Of a stretch of DNA of 64,000 nt, positions 52,913-61,976 are shown piece after piece (the first letter of the stretch is position 1; every line of letters begins with the position of its first letter). Origin of the DNA: Pseudidiomarina marina (GTDB lineage: Bacteria > Pseudomonadota > Gammaproteobacteria > Enterobacterales > Alteromonadaceae); the NCBI RefSeq assembly GCF_003987045.1, contig NZ_PIPZ01000002.1, positions 434,001 through 498,000 on the forward strand. The letters run 5' to 3'. The notes beneath the pieces were generated by a model. It was not told where the DNA came from. It was given only the letters and a program-made list of their open reading frames with translations, and ran no database searches. The position numbers and the translations under genes were made by a program.

Positions 52913-54061
52913 ATGGGTTTAATTATTAAACTAGTTCTAGGGATTGTGATTGGTACCCTAATTGGGCTTTATACGCCTGATTGGGTGACTCAACTATTGC
53001 TGACGTTTAAAGAACTCTTCGGCCAACTATTATTCTTTACCATTCCGCTATTGATTTTGTTTTTTATCACGAGCGGTATCGCTGGCTTACCACAGAATTC
53101 TGGCAAGCTTCTTAGTCGCACTTTAGGTATTGCCTACATTTCAACTATTGTTGCGGGTACTATTGCGTACTTTGTCGCAAGTTTTGCGGTACCGATGTTG
53201 ACCACTGCCGCTAGAACTACGCAAACAGCCGATGCGGCGGTATTAGAGCCATTTATTACACTCGATATGCCGCCCGTGTTTGGCATCATGACAGCACTGG
53301 TTTTGGCCTTTATTTTTGGGTTGGGTATTACCGCGACCCGCGCAGAGCAACTCAAACAAATCTCCGATCAAGGCCGAGATATTATTGAATTATTGCTCGG
53401 TAAAGTGATTATTCCATTGTTACCGTTTTACATTACTGGCGTTTTCGCTGAAATGGCTGCCGCAGGTACTGTATTTAGCACGCTAAAGACCTTCGGCATC
53501 GTACTCCTATTGGCCGTAGCTTTGCATTGGGTGTATATCATCAGCATGTTTACCATCGCTGGATTAAAAGCCGGTATCAGCCCCATTACGCTCATCAAAA
53601 ACATGTTGCCAGCATACTTCACCGCATTAGGCACCATGTCGAGCGCAGCAACCATTCCGGTAACTTTGCGCAGCGCCAAAGCAAATAAAGTGAATGACGA
53701 TGTCGCTAACTTTGCCATTCCATTGTGTGCAACAACACACTTGGCCGGCTCGACTATTACCATTGTCAGCTGCACCATCGCGGTGATGTATTTGCACAGC
53801 GCATTAGCAATTCCATCATTCTTAACCATCCTGCCATTTATTTTTATGTTAGGTGTAGTGATGCTGGCGGCGCCGGGTGTTCCTGGTGGAGCGGTGATGG
53901 CGGCGGTAGGTCTATTGGGTTCCATGCTGGGCTTTGGTGAAACCGCCATTGCCTTGATGATCGCATTGTATATGGCACAAGACAGCTTCGGTACGGCGTG
54001 TAACGTGACCGGCGATGGAGCGATCGCACTTTTGGTGAATCAAGCGTCTAAGGCCGAATAA
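52913..54061 (+). CDS. Dicarboxylate/amino-acid:cation symporter (DAACS family)
   Basis: A 382-residue inner-membrane carrier of the DAACS (GltPh/SstT-like) family that takes up glutamate, aspartate, serine or C4-dicarboxylates with sodium or protons. The first re-entrant hairpin has ALGTMSSAATIPVTLRSA, the serine-rich motif; helix 7/hairpin 2 are at FAIPLCATTHLAGSTI and AAPGVPGGAVMAAVG; helix 8 has YMAQDSFGTACNVTGDGAIA, with the substrate-binding Asp/Asn/Asp pattern. The substrate is not certain. Composition returns to the backbone type here. A bidirectional terminator follows. Confidence 0.92.
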   Translation: MGLIIKLVLGIVIGTLIGLYTPDWVTQLLLTFKELFGQLLFFTIPLLILFFITSGIAGLPQNSGKLLSRTLGIAYISTIVAGTIAYFVASFAVPMLTTAARTTQTADAAVLEPFITLDMPPVFGIMTALVLAFIFGLGITATRAEQLKQISDQGRDIIELLLGKVIIPLLPFYITGVFAEMAAAGTVFSTLKTFGIVLLLAVALHWVYIISMFTIAGLKAGISPITLIKNMLPAYFTALGTMSSAATIPVTLRSAKANKVNDDVANFAIPLCATTHLAGSTITIVSCTIAVMYLHSALAIPSFLTILPFIFMLGVVMLAAPGVPGGAVMAAVGLLGSMLGFGETAIALMIALYMAQDSFGTACNVTGDGAIALLVNQASKAE

Positions 54062-54094
54062 AACAACCTAATTCGTTTTGAAGAAACGATCAAA

Positions 54095-54126
54095 AAAGCC
54101 GCTGATATCAATCAGCGGCTTTTCTT
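54095..54126. terminator. Bidirectional terminator between symporter and OmpA-like gene
   Basis: AGCCGCTGAT (54097-54106) and ATCAGCGGCT (54111-54120) form a perfect ten-base-pair stem with an ATCA loop, flanked by an A-run on the left and T-rich DNA on the right. Confidence 0.9.
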
Positions 54127-54147
54127 TATTACAGCAAGACCTTCAGA

Positions 54148-54777
54148 TTATGCCTCGTTCGGCACAATACGTAATTCAACGCGACGATTGAGTTGCCGTC
54201 CATCAGCGGTACTGTTGTCCGCTATCGGCATAGTTTCACCATAACCCACGGTGGTCACGCGACGCTGATCGACACCATTACCCACCAAGTGATTACGCAC
54301 CGCTAACGCGCGGTTCTCTGACAAACGTTGGTTGTAGTTGGCATCGCCAGTACTATCGGTATGACCTTCCACCAGCATGGTGGTTTTCTCATAACGGTTG
54401 AGCACCTTTGCAACATCAACAAGCACCGGATCAAAGCTTGACGCAATGGTCGTGCTATCCACAGCAAACGTCACATTACTTGGTAATTGCAGACGAATGT
54501 TGTCGCCATCACGAATGACTTGAACGCCGCTACCAGCGAGCTCTTCACGGAACTCGCGCTCTTGCTTATCCATGTAAGCACCTATCGCTCCACCTGCAAT
54601 GGCACCGGCGACAGCACCCCATACATAACGGCTTTTATCGTGATCGCCGGTACCTTTACCAATAACGGCACCAGCAATTGCACCAATCGTAGCACCTTTT
54701 TGAGTGTTACTCATGTTGGCGCAGCCGGTTACCACAAGCGAAGATACCGCCACTGCGACTGCTAATTTCTTCATCAT
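54148..54777 (-). CDS. OmpA-family lipoprotein (YiaD-like)
   Basis: A 209-residue outer-membrane lipoprotein. The signal peptide ends in the lipobox V-T-G-C (Cys19). A glycine-zipper segment follows (GATIGAIAGAVIGKGTG, GAVAGAIAGGAIGAYMD) and then the OmpA C-terminal domain that binds peptidoglycan (residues about 90-205), with VEGHTDSTGDANYNQRLSENRA and the end RQLNRRVELRI. It resembles E. coli YiaD, which affects beta-barrel assembly when overproduced; the exact role here is unknown. It is convergent with the symporter and has its own promoter region of about 90 bases. Confidence 0.9.
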   Translation of the reverse strand: MMKKLAVAVAVSSLVVTGCANMSNTQKGATIGAIAGAVIGKGTGDHDKSRYVWGAVAGAIAGGAIGAYMDKQEREFREELAGSGVQVIRDGDNIRLQLPSNVTFAVDSTTIASSFDPVLVDVAKVLNRYEKTTMLVEGHTDSTGDANYNQRLSENRALAVRNHLVGNGVDQRRVTTVGYGETMPIADNSTADGRQLNRRVELRIVPNEA

Positions 54778-54867
54778 GCTGATATTCCCTTTTGCAACTG
54801 AACGTTACATACAATTTAGCACAGTAAAGAAATTCTGCCGTGGTGTTTGCTTGAAATTAACGCTTCG

Positions 54868-55350
54868 TTATTTCGCATTACGCACGAATAATGCAACGAC
54901 TGCCGAGGTAATAATCCCCATAGCGACGGCACCAATAACGGCCTGCACCATATAGCTCTGTAGCGAAAAGTAATCCAGCGCCTGAGCTTCGGTCATGTTG
55001 CCACTACTCACTGCATACTCGACCATATTGGCGAAAAAGTGCGGGGAAACGAAGGTGTGTGCGAGCCACTGTGTAAGCGGTGACAATATGGCAACGACGA
55101 TGGTTACGCCAACGCCACACATAAACCCTTGCTTCCAGGTCATGCTGCCATTGAGTTCGCGCACACGCTTCTCACGCAAAGCCAACACATAAATAGCGAT
55201 AGCGACAATTGCGAATAAATTAGTCCACATCATATGTTGCGCTATATACGTACTATGCAATCCCACTAAACGCTCTAATAACAACCAGAGCAGCATCGCT
55301 ACGCTAAAAATAAAGCCCCAACGAATTTCTAATTTATAATTATTCATCAA
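54868..55350 (-). CDS. DUF4199 family membrane protein
   Basis: A 160-residue protein with four predicted transmembrane helices (WGFIFSVAMLLWLLLERLVG, NLFAIVAIAIYVLAL, GFMCGVGVTIVVAILSP, AVIGAVAMGIITSAVVALF) and the family features MTWKQGFMCGVG and a Glu/Ala-rich loop before the last helix. It matches DUF4199, common in Bacteroidetes and marine gammaproteobacteria; function unknown. It lies 33 bases downstream of fliA on the same strand, in the place where cheY-cheZ-cheA normally follow, so it might be cotranscribed with the flagellar operon. Confidence 0.8.
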   Translation of the reverse strand: MMNNYKLEIRWGFIFSVAMLLWLLLERLVGLHSTYIAQHMMWTNLFAIVAIAIYVLALREKRVRELNGSMTWKQGFMCGVGVTIVVAILSPLTQWLAHTFVSPHFFANMVEYAVSSGNMTEAQALDYFSLQSYMVQAVIGAVAMGIITSAVVALFVRNAK

Positions 55351-55383
55351 GCACCTACTTGTACTTTGAGTACGCTGTTTGGG

Positions 55384-56085
55384 TTAATCGGTGGCAACCC
55401 GTGCTCGAATTCGCTTGATCGCTTGGCTATGTAACTGCGATACACGTGATTCGGTAACATCGAGTACTGCGCCAATCTCTTTGAGGTTTAGTTCTTCCTG
55501 ATAATAGAGCGTCATCACTAATTTTTCACGCTCTGGGAGCATATCAATTGCTTCTATTAATAGCTGTTTTAACTGCGCATTGCCAATTTGTGCTTCCGGT
55601 TCTGCATCTTCGTCATCGTTTGTTTCACTGCCCGGAGCATCGGCAACCACGTCGTCATACGATAAAACCAAGCCATTATTAGTGTCCAACAAAAGTTGAT
55701 GATACTCGGCCAACTCAATCTTGAGCGCTGCAGCGATTTCCCGCTCCTCTGGAGGTCGTCCTAATTGCTGTTCCAGTTTTCGTATGGTTTGCTCAAGTTC
55801 ACGTCCATTGCGACGTACGCTGCGCGGTAGCCAATCTCGGCTACGTAATTCATCAATCATCGCACCACGAATACGTTGATGGGCGTAAGTTGAAAACGCC
55901 ACGCCAGAATCAGGATCAAAGCGGTCGACACAGCTCAGTAAGCCTTCAACACCAGCTTGAATCAAATCATCCACGTCAACGCCTGCGGGCAGTTTAACTT
56001 TCAAATTAAACGCTTGGCGCCGAACCAGTGGATAATACTGTTCGATAATACTGTGTTTGTTGAACTTACCTTCAGCTGTATACAT
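55384..56085 (-). CDS. fliA: Flagellar sigma factor FliA (sigma-28)
   Basis: Directs RNA polymerase to late flagellar and motility promoters. The 233-residue protein has sigma region 2 (QAGVEGLLSCVDRFDPDSGV, FSTYAHQRIRGAMIDELRS), region 3 and region 4 with the helix-turn-helix NLKEIGAVLDVTESRVSQLHSQAI. It lies six bases after the 163-residue gene and closes the flhB-flhA-flhF-X-fliA run. The matching promoter motif is present before motA in this window. Confidence 0.96.
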   Translation of the reverse strand: MYTAEGKFNKHSIIEQYYPLVRRQAFNLKVKLPAGVDVDDLIQAGVEGLLSCVDRFDPDSGVAFSTYAHQRIRGAMIDELRSRDWLPRSVRRNGRELEQTIRKLEQQLGRPPEEREIAAALKIELAEYHQLLLDTNNGLVLSYDDVVADAPGSETNDDEDAEPEAQIGNAQLKQLLIEAIDMLPEREKLVMTLYYQEELNLKEIGAVLDVTESRVSQLHSQAIKRIRARVATD

Positions 56086-56090
56086 AATTT

Positions 56091-56582
56091 TCAGCCCGAA
56101 AATACTAATACATCAATGTTGAAATACTGGCGCGCTACTTGCTGAATGTTCGCCAACAGCCCTTTTCGCGCCATCGGCGGATGCAGCGCAATAATTCTTC
56201 GCGGCCCATTCACTTCATGAATTCGTTTTAACGCCCGATAAGCCCGCTGAAAGCTATCTAAATCGCCTTCTACCCAGATCGCCCAGCGCGGATAGTTTGC
56301 CACCAACTTATCAAATTCAGGGTATTCCAAAGATACCGGAATCACACGCCATCGTTCAGCAGCACCAACCCATTTCATACCATCTTCTGCCCAGCGATGA
56401 AACACTGAAGCTGCCTTCAGCGCATACTCTTCATTCAATTTAGGCAACCCAAGTACTACAACTTGTTCCAGGTTATCGGCCGCTTTCGTCGCCGACACTT
56501 TTTCTGATACGGCTTCGTTTGCCTGGTCATCGCCATTTCGTTTGGCTGCCCACTGCCGCAAACTCGCTGCCTGATCACTCAT
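56091..56582 (-). CDS. 163-residue protein of unknown function in the FlhG position
   Basis: In polar-flagellate gammaproteobacteria flhF is followed by flhG (MinD-like ATPase, about 290 residues) and then fliA. Here the slot holds a 163-residue protein without a P-loop. The first 35 residues are charged (MSDQAASLRQWAAKRNGDDQ); the rest looks like a small alpha/beta domain with strands VVVLGLP, RWRVIPVS, RWAIWVEG, RRIIALHPP and IDVLVFSG. The stretch from SFQRAYRALKRIHEVNG to the end is faintly like the C-terminal half of FlhG (AYALIK...RF...), so it might be a degenerate relative, but this is a guess. It lies seven bases after flhF and five before fliA. Confidence 0.8.
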   Translation of the reverse strand: MSDQAASLRQWAAKRNGDDQANEAVSEKVSATKAADNLEQVVVLGLPKLNEEYALKAASVFHRWAEDGMKWVGAAERWRVIPVSLEYPEFDKLVANYPRWAIWVEGDLDSFQRAYRALKRIHEVNGPRRIIALHPPMARKGLLANIQQVARQYFNIDVLVFSG

Positions 56583-56589
56583 ATTAAAC

Positions 56590-58692
56590 TTATGCCTCTA
56601 TTTCTCGGCCTGCTGCCACTAACGACTCATAGGCATGCATCACATGCAAAATTGCGGGAAGCAGTTTATCACCTTGAACTCGACCGCGCTTGCCACTAAT
56701 GCTCAGAAGCTCGCCTCTTAACCCAGCAAACTGCGCGGCGCTATGATATTCAACGTGCAAGGTTACTGCAGCTAATGCGCCAGCTAAGGCCAATTGAGTG
56801 TCGCCGTCTAAATCAAATTTCCCTAAAGCGCGCCATGCCAGACGCGTCAGTCGCGCATATTCTTCCAGCTGCATCATGGTGCGCGCGCGCTCAACCACTT
56901 GTTCTGCGGTACAATGGCCATCAGCTAACCAATAGCGGCGCTGGATTGGATTCTTACTCGGCCCGCCATGCAATTCGGCATACACCACTTGAACGAGTTG
57001 CTGACTCTGTTCTGACTCGGCCGCAGCAATCGTTAACTCAAGGCGACGCCGTTCGCCACGATAAAGAATTGTGTGCTTACTCAGTGGAATACCGTGTTTT
57101 TTGACGAGTTCACTGACCGCTCTCGGTTGACCCTGAACAGTTACTTTGTGGTTCAAATTTAACGTGGCCAACCAACCTGTTTGATGTTCAGAGAAAACCT
57201 CAAGTAGCTCGGTTTGCGGCAGGTAATCAAATAGTTGTACCGGCGCTAATGCCATATCCGGTAGCACTGGCGCATCTGCGCTGCGCAGAACCGGCGGCAC
57301 TAATGGCAAACCTTGCTTGTTCAAGCCCAAATGTGGGGTTAGATGATGCCAGCCTTGCAACGGTTGCGGCGCGGCCCAACGAATCATATTCAATTCGTCT
57401 GGAAACGCCGCATTCATCCAGTTTTCAGGCAAGACCCGCTGTTTCCAAGCCTGCACGAAGTCTTGAAAATGTGGCACCTGATTTCGCAGCGCCTGCATAC
57501 TCGATTGAATGAGATGGCCGTGCGCAAATACCTGCGACGGTTCCAGCTTTTCATTGCCTTGTTCCCACTCACTTTCTGCTAAGGCCGATTGGCTGACATC
57601 CGCCGTTAACGAATCAGCAACTAATTGCTCTACATCTGGCACTTGAATGTCTTCAGGTACGCGTTGACCTGTCGAGGTTGCCTGAACCGTCAGCTTATGT
57701 CGAATCACGGTATCCAAAACACCCCCCATGCGGGCGGTTTCATCCAGCTTGGTCAAAATACAATCTTGGATAATTAAATCACTTACACTGGCAATGCGCT
57801 GGTAAATACGAGCGACTTCATCCAACGTCTCTTGCTGCGCTGCCGCATTTAGCAATAAGACAATACGGGTCGAGTCTCGTTTTTCGGCGCTACCGAGCGC
57901 AGCAATTTTTTGCGCTAAACGCTGATCACGCTGGCTCATACCAACGGTATCAACCAGAACCAAACGCTTGCCTTGCATCTTCTCGGCTAATGAATCGAGT
58001 GTATCGCCATCTGCCAATGCATGCATTTGCACGTCGAGCAACTCCGCATATATCGCCAACTGTTGTTGCGCACCAATACGGTAGCTATCAGTGGTCACCA
58101 GCAGCAAACTATCATTACCATGTTGCATTACGTAATTCGCGGCTAGTTTCGCGGTTGTTGTAGTTTTGCCTACCCCTGTAGGCCCAACGAGTGCCATCAC
58201 GCCTTGATGCTGAACAAGCTCCCAATCGTGTACTTGCATCTCTGATTGATGAGAAATTCGAGCAACAATTTGCTGCTGTAGCCACTTCAGTGCTTCGGGA
58301 TAGGTTTTATTCGAATGATTCAATGCCGAGGGTAGCAACGCAACTAACTGGCGACTCAATGTATCGCTGTAGCCACCTGCACGTAGCTGTCGATACAGCC
58401 GTTTACGATTATCATCAGCTACTTTATCGCCTTGCTGTTGATGCAGCATGGCACGCATATCTTGGACATCGCTTAGTAACTGTTGAGCAATACCAGAAAA
58501 ATCGGGGGTTGCTGTTGCATCAATATCTTCAGCATCATGAAGTTTAGCCAAATCTGCTTCACCAATGGCATAAATTTCTGCGCCCTGCGTTGTCTTACGT
58601 GATGAAACAATTACCGCATCATCACCTAACGCATCGCGAACTTTGCGCATTGCATCTTTGTGGCTGGCTGCTCGGAAGCGCCTAATGGTCAT
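56590..58692 (-). CDS. flhF: Flagellar GTPase FlhF with a long C-terminal extension
   Basis: SRP-type GTPase that sets flagellar position and number. The 700-residue protein has the basic N-terminal B domain (MTIRRFRAASHKDAMRKVRD), a linker and the NG domain at about 80-362 with G1 [14 protein letters not shown] (170-183), TTDSYRIGAQQQL, G3 DTVG, G4 TKLDE and the closing loop STGQRVPEDI. Usual FlhF proteins end about here. Residues 363-700 are extra: no membrane segment, no motif I recognise, mixed helices and strands, with a compact-looking part around HQTGWLATLNLNHKVTVQG and a helical end. It overlaps flhA by four bases. The core call is firm; the extension is unexplained. Confidence 0.93.
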   Translation of the reverse strand: MTIRRFRAASHKDAMRKVRDALGDDAVIVSSRKTTQGAEIYAIGEADLAKLHDAEDIDATATPDFSGIAQQLLSDVQDMRAMLHQQQGDKVADDNRKRLYRQLRAGGYSDTLSRQLVALLPSALNHSNKTYPEALKWLQQQIVARISHQSEMQVHDWELVQHQGVMALVGPTGVGKTTTTAKLAANYVMQHGNDSLLLVTTDSYRIGAQQQLAIYAELLDVQMHALADGDTLDSLAEKMQGKRLVLVDTVGMSQRDQRLAQKIAALGSAEKRDSTRIVLLLNAAAQQETLDEVARIYQRIASVSDLIIQDCILTKLDETARMGGVLDTVIRHKLTVQATSTGQRVPEDIQVPDVEQLVADSLTADVSQSALAESEWEQGNEKLEPSQVFAHGHLIQSSMQALRNQVPHFQDFVQAWKQRVLPENWMNAAFPDELNMIRWAAPQPLQGWHHLTPHLGLNKQGLPLVPPVLRSADAPVLPDMALAPVQLFDYLPQTELLEVFSEHQTGWLATLNLNHKVTVQGQPRAVSELVKKHGIPLSKHTILYRGERRRLELTIAAAESEQSQQLVQVVYAELHGGPSKNPIQRRYWLADGHCTAEQVVERARTMMQLEEYARLTRLAWRALGKFDLDGDTQLALAGALAAVTLHVEYHSAAQFAGLRGELLSISGKRGRVQGDKLLPAILHVMHAYESLVAAGREIEA

Positions 58693-60773
58693 TGTGACCC
58701 TCCAATAACACTGACTACTTTAATGGTTCTGTCATCTGGAATTTCGGCTTGCGATAATACCACTAAATCACGTAGCTGGCGGCGTAAGAAGTGCGACAAT
58801 AATGGACGCAGCTGATGTGGCACTACGAGTACCGGCGCCAACCCTAATGTTTCGGCATGATGCAACGCTTTTTGTGTTTGTTCTTGTAGCGTTACCGCCA
58901 AACCTGGCTCCAATGAGCTGTTCTGCTGCAGCGCTTGTGAAAGCATGTTTTCTAACGAAACATCTAAGCCGATAACCTGCAACTCGCGCTCACCACCGAA
59001 CCATTTTTGCGTGATATTGCGACCTAGGGCAATACGGACACGCGCCGTCAATTCATGCGCATCGGCTTGCTGGCCTTCAAACTCAGCTAACGTATCAAAA
59101 ATTGTGCGTAAATCGCGAATCGACACGTCTTCTTCAAGCAAGTTTTGTAGCACACGCTGCAATGTGGTTACGGTAACACATTTCGGCACGACATCTTCGA
59201 CTAAGGCTTTGTTTTCTTCCGACAACTTATCAACAAGCTGTTGCACTTCTTGGCGACCTAACAAGTCCGATGCATAACGTTGTAATAAGTGATTTAAATG
59301 GGTGGCAACTACGGTGCTTGCATCAACCACGGTATAGCCGTAAATTTGCGCGTGCTCGCGTTGATCTTGGCTTATCCACTTCGCCGGCAATCCGAAAGCT
59401 GGGTCTGTCGTATCAATGCCTTCTACTTCACCGCTTACTTGCCCTGGATTGATCGCCAACCAGCGATCGGGATAAATTTCAGCGCGACCAATTTCACCGC
59501 CTTTTAATGTGATGGTATAGGTATTTGGATTGAGTTCGAGGTTATCGCGAATGTGCACAACAGGCGGCAAAAAACCAACTTCTTGCGCAAATTTCTTACG
59601 CACGCTTTTAATGCGACCGAGTAACTCGCCTTGCTGCGTATCGTCAACCAAGGCAATTAAACGATGACCAACCTCCATACCCAGCGTATCAACCAATTGA
59701 ACATCGTTCCAACTCGCTTCTGGTGCGCTAAATGATGGCGCTGGCGCGACTTGTTCAGATTGCGCAGTAGCGGCCTTTTCCGCGGTTTGTTGCTGGTGAA
59801 GGTACCACGCGAAACCACCTAACATTGCGGTAAACAACAAGAACACGAAGTTGGGCATTCCCGGCACTAAGCCCAACAAGCCAATAACACCGGCAGCAAG
59901 CATCAAAACCTTCGGGCTAACAAACAGTTGTTTAATTAACTGCTGACCCACATCTTGCTCGGTATTCACGCGTGACACGGTCACACCGGCTGCGGTTGAG
60001 ATAATCAGCGCAGGAATTTGCGCAACCAAGCCATCACCAATGGTCAACAACACATAAGTTTCTGCTGCAGCGCCGGCGCTCATATTGTGTTGCATGACCC
60101 CAATCAAAAGACCACCAATGATGTTTACCACCATGATGATCATACCGGCGACAGCATCACCGCGAACAAACTTACTGGCACCATCCATTGAACCATAGAA
60201 TTCTGCTTCTTGTGCGACTTCCTGACGACGACGACGGGCCTCTTCTTCACCGATTAGGCCAGCATTCAAATCAGCATCAATTGCCATTTGTTTACCCGGC
60301 ATCGCATCAAGAGTGAAGCGAGCGCCCACTTCGGCTATACGTCCTGCACCTTTGGTGATAACCATGAAATTGATGACGACGAGAATTAAGAACACCACCA
60401 AACCAACGGCAAAGTTACCGCCAACCAAAAACTGCCCGAACGCCTCTATGACTTTACCGGCCGCATCGCCACCATTGTGCCCTTCCATCAAAACAACACG
60501 GGTTGAAGCAACATTCAATGACAAGCGCAACAGGGTAGAAAACAATAGCACGGCAGGAAAAGCCGCAAACTCAAGTGGCTTCTCAGTGAACATGCTCACC
60601 AATAAAACCATCAACGACAGGGCAATATTAAACGTAAATAAGAAATCCAGCGCGAATGGCGGTAACGGCAGTACCATCATCGCTAAGATCATGAGGATGA
60701 GTACCGGGCCGATTAAAACCTGCAAGCGCGCCGAGCTAAAGCTTCCTGCTAGCGCATTCATGTTTAACTTCAT
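58689..60773 (-). CDS. flhA: Flagellar type III export gate protein FlhA
   Basis: Main component of the export gate. The 694-residue protein has eight N-terminal helices (from LIGPVLILMILAMMVLPLPP), the conserved FHIPEP loop region (VITKGAGRIAEVGARFTLDAMPGKQMAIDADLNAG) and the cytoplasmic domain from about residue 350 that docks chaperone-substrate complexes. All parts are complete. ATGA overlaps join it to flhB upstream and flhF downstream. Confidence 0.97.
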   Translation of the reverse strand: MKLNMNALAGSFSSARLQVLIGPVLILMILAMMVLPLPPFALDFLFTFNIALSLMVLLVSMFTEKPLEFAAFPAVLLFSTLLRLSLNVASTRVVLMEGHNGGDAAGKVIEAFGQFLVGGNFAVGLVVFLILVVINFMVITKGAGRIAEVGARFTLDAMPGKQMAIDADLNAGLIGEEEARRRRQEVAQEAEFYGSMDGASKFVRGDAVAGMIIMVVNIIGGLLIGVMQHNMSAGAAAETYVLLTIGDGLVAQIPALIISTAAGVTVSRVNTEQDVGQQLIKQLFVSPKVLMLAAGVIGLLGLVPGMPNFVFLLFTAMLGGFAWYLHQQQTAEKAATAQSEQVAPAPSFSAPEASWNDVQLVDTLGMEVGHRLIALVDDTQQGELLGRIKSVRKKFAQEVGFLPPVVHIRDNLELNPNTYTITLKGGEIGRAEIYPDRWLAINPGQVSGEVEGIDTTDPAFGLPAKWISQDQREHAQIYGYTVVDASTVVATHLNHLLQRYASDLLGRQEVQQLVDKLSEENKALVEDVVPKCVTVTTLQRVLQNLLEEDVSIRDLRTIFDTLAEFEGQQADAHELTARVRIALGRNITQKWFGGERELQVIGLDVSLENMLSQALQQNSSLEPGLAVTLQEQTQKALHHAETLGLAPVLVVPHQLRPLLSHFLRRQLRDLVVLSQAEIPDDRTIKVVSVIGGSQ

Positions 60774-61912
60774 TGTGCCGGTACCTCGTAATCATCAGGA
60801 ACTGAAATATTGGTTGGTGTTGGTGGCTTTATTGCAGCCCCTTCACGAGCACGTTTTAATTGAAATGCCCAAGCTAAAACTTCGGCTACCGCGGTATACA
60901 GCGGAGCAGGAATTTCATGTCCCAGATCAACATGCATATGTAATGCTCGGGCTAGCGGTGGTGCTTCTAATCGTGGCACCTGATGCTCATCACCTAATTC
61001 ACGAATACGCTGTGCCACGAGATCGGTGCCTTTCGCAACCACGCGCGGGGCGCCCATATTACTATCATCGTATTTCAATGCCACCGCATAGTGTGTCGGG
61101 TTAGTTACAATCACATCGGCTTTAGGAACTTCGGTCATCATGCGCCGGCGTGCCATAGCTTGTTGCTGCTGTCGAATCTTACCCTTAACGTGGGGGTCAC
61201 CCTCGGTTTCCTTGTTTTCACGTTTCACTTCTTCTTTGGACATTCGCAATTTTTTGGTGTGCGTGAACAACTGAAACGGCACATCAAAAGCAACAACAAC
61301 CAACAAGGTTAGTATCATCAAAAAGCAAGCGAGCGCAGCCATACTCATGGCTTCGCCTAGCGCCTGTTTCACTTCAAGACTCATTAAACGTAGAAAGTTC
61401 GCTTTCTGGTCCCACAAAAACAGCATCAGAACACTGCCAACCAACACCGTTTTCGCAATGGCTTTGCCAAGTTCAGCCAGGGCTTGGCTTGAAAATACGC
61501 GTTTTAACCCCTTGATTGGATTTAGCTTACTAAGCTTTGGTGCCATTGCCTTTGCCGACACCACCCAACCTCCGAGTAGGGCTGGCGCGACGAGCGCCAA
61601 CACCATCATTACGGCAAACAAAGGGAGTATCGAGAGTAACGCAGATTGCCCGAGCTCTAATACGTTCTGCAACATTGGACCAGATTCCGATACCTGCAAA
61701 CGTTCGAATAAAAACGCCTGCTCCATCACCAAGCCAAGATTCTGATACATGGTGCTACCTAGCGCCCAAAGCATCACAACGCCGCCAAACAAGATCACAA
61801 AAGTGGTCAGCTCGCGCGATCGCGCAACCTGACCTTCTTCCCGAGATTTTTGTAACCTGCGGGCGGAGGGTTCCTCTGTTTTTTCTTGGTCACTTGTTTG
61901 CTCTTCTGCCAT
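60770..61912 (-). CDS. flhB: Flagellar export switch protein FlhB
   Basis: Switches export from rod/hook to filament substrates by self-cleavage. The 380-residue protein starts with the conserved EKTEEPSARRLQKSREEGQV, has four helices up to about residue 210 and the autocleavage motif NPTH in VIVTNPTHYAVALKYD. The length is that of full FlhB. It is first in the flhB-flhA-flhF-X-fliA run, separated from motB by a terminator. Confidence 0.96.
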   Translation of the reverse strand: MAEEQTSDQEKTEEPSARRLQKSREEGQVARSRELTTFVILFGGVVMLWALGSTMYQNLGLVMEQAFLFERLQVSESGPMLQNVLELGQSALLSILPLFAVMMVLALVAPALLGGWVVSAKAMAPKLSKLNPIKGLKRVFSSQALAELGKAIAKTVLVGSVLMLFLWDQKANFLRLMSLEVKQALGEAMSMAALACFLMILTLLVVVAFDVPFQLFTHTKKLRMSKEEVKRENKETEGDPHVKGKIRQQQQAMARRRMMTEVPKADVIVTNPTHYAVALKYDDSNMGAPRVVAKGTDLVAQRIRELGDEHQVPRLEAPPLARALHMHVDLGHEIPAPLYTAVAEVLAWAFQLKRAREGAAIKPPTPTNISVPDDYEVPAQ

Positions 61913-61950
61913 GACAGCAATTATTGCTGATGATATGCAAGAGCGAAGGG

Positions 61951-61976
61951 TCGAAAAAAGGGGTTAGAACCCCTTA
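61951..61976 (-). terminator. Terminator of the motAB transcript
   Basis: AAGGGG...CCCCTT (61958-61975) overlaps the motB stop codon and is followed leftwards by six T residues on the minus strand. Confidence 0.75.

Noticed and set aside
56091-56582. Calling the 163-residue gene flhG
   Set aside because: No P-loop, no MinD signature and about half the size; position alone is not enough.
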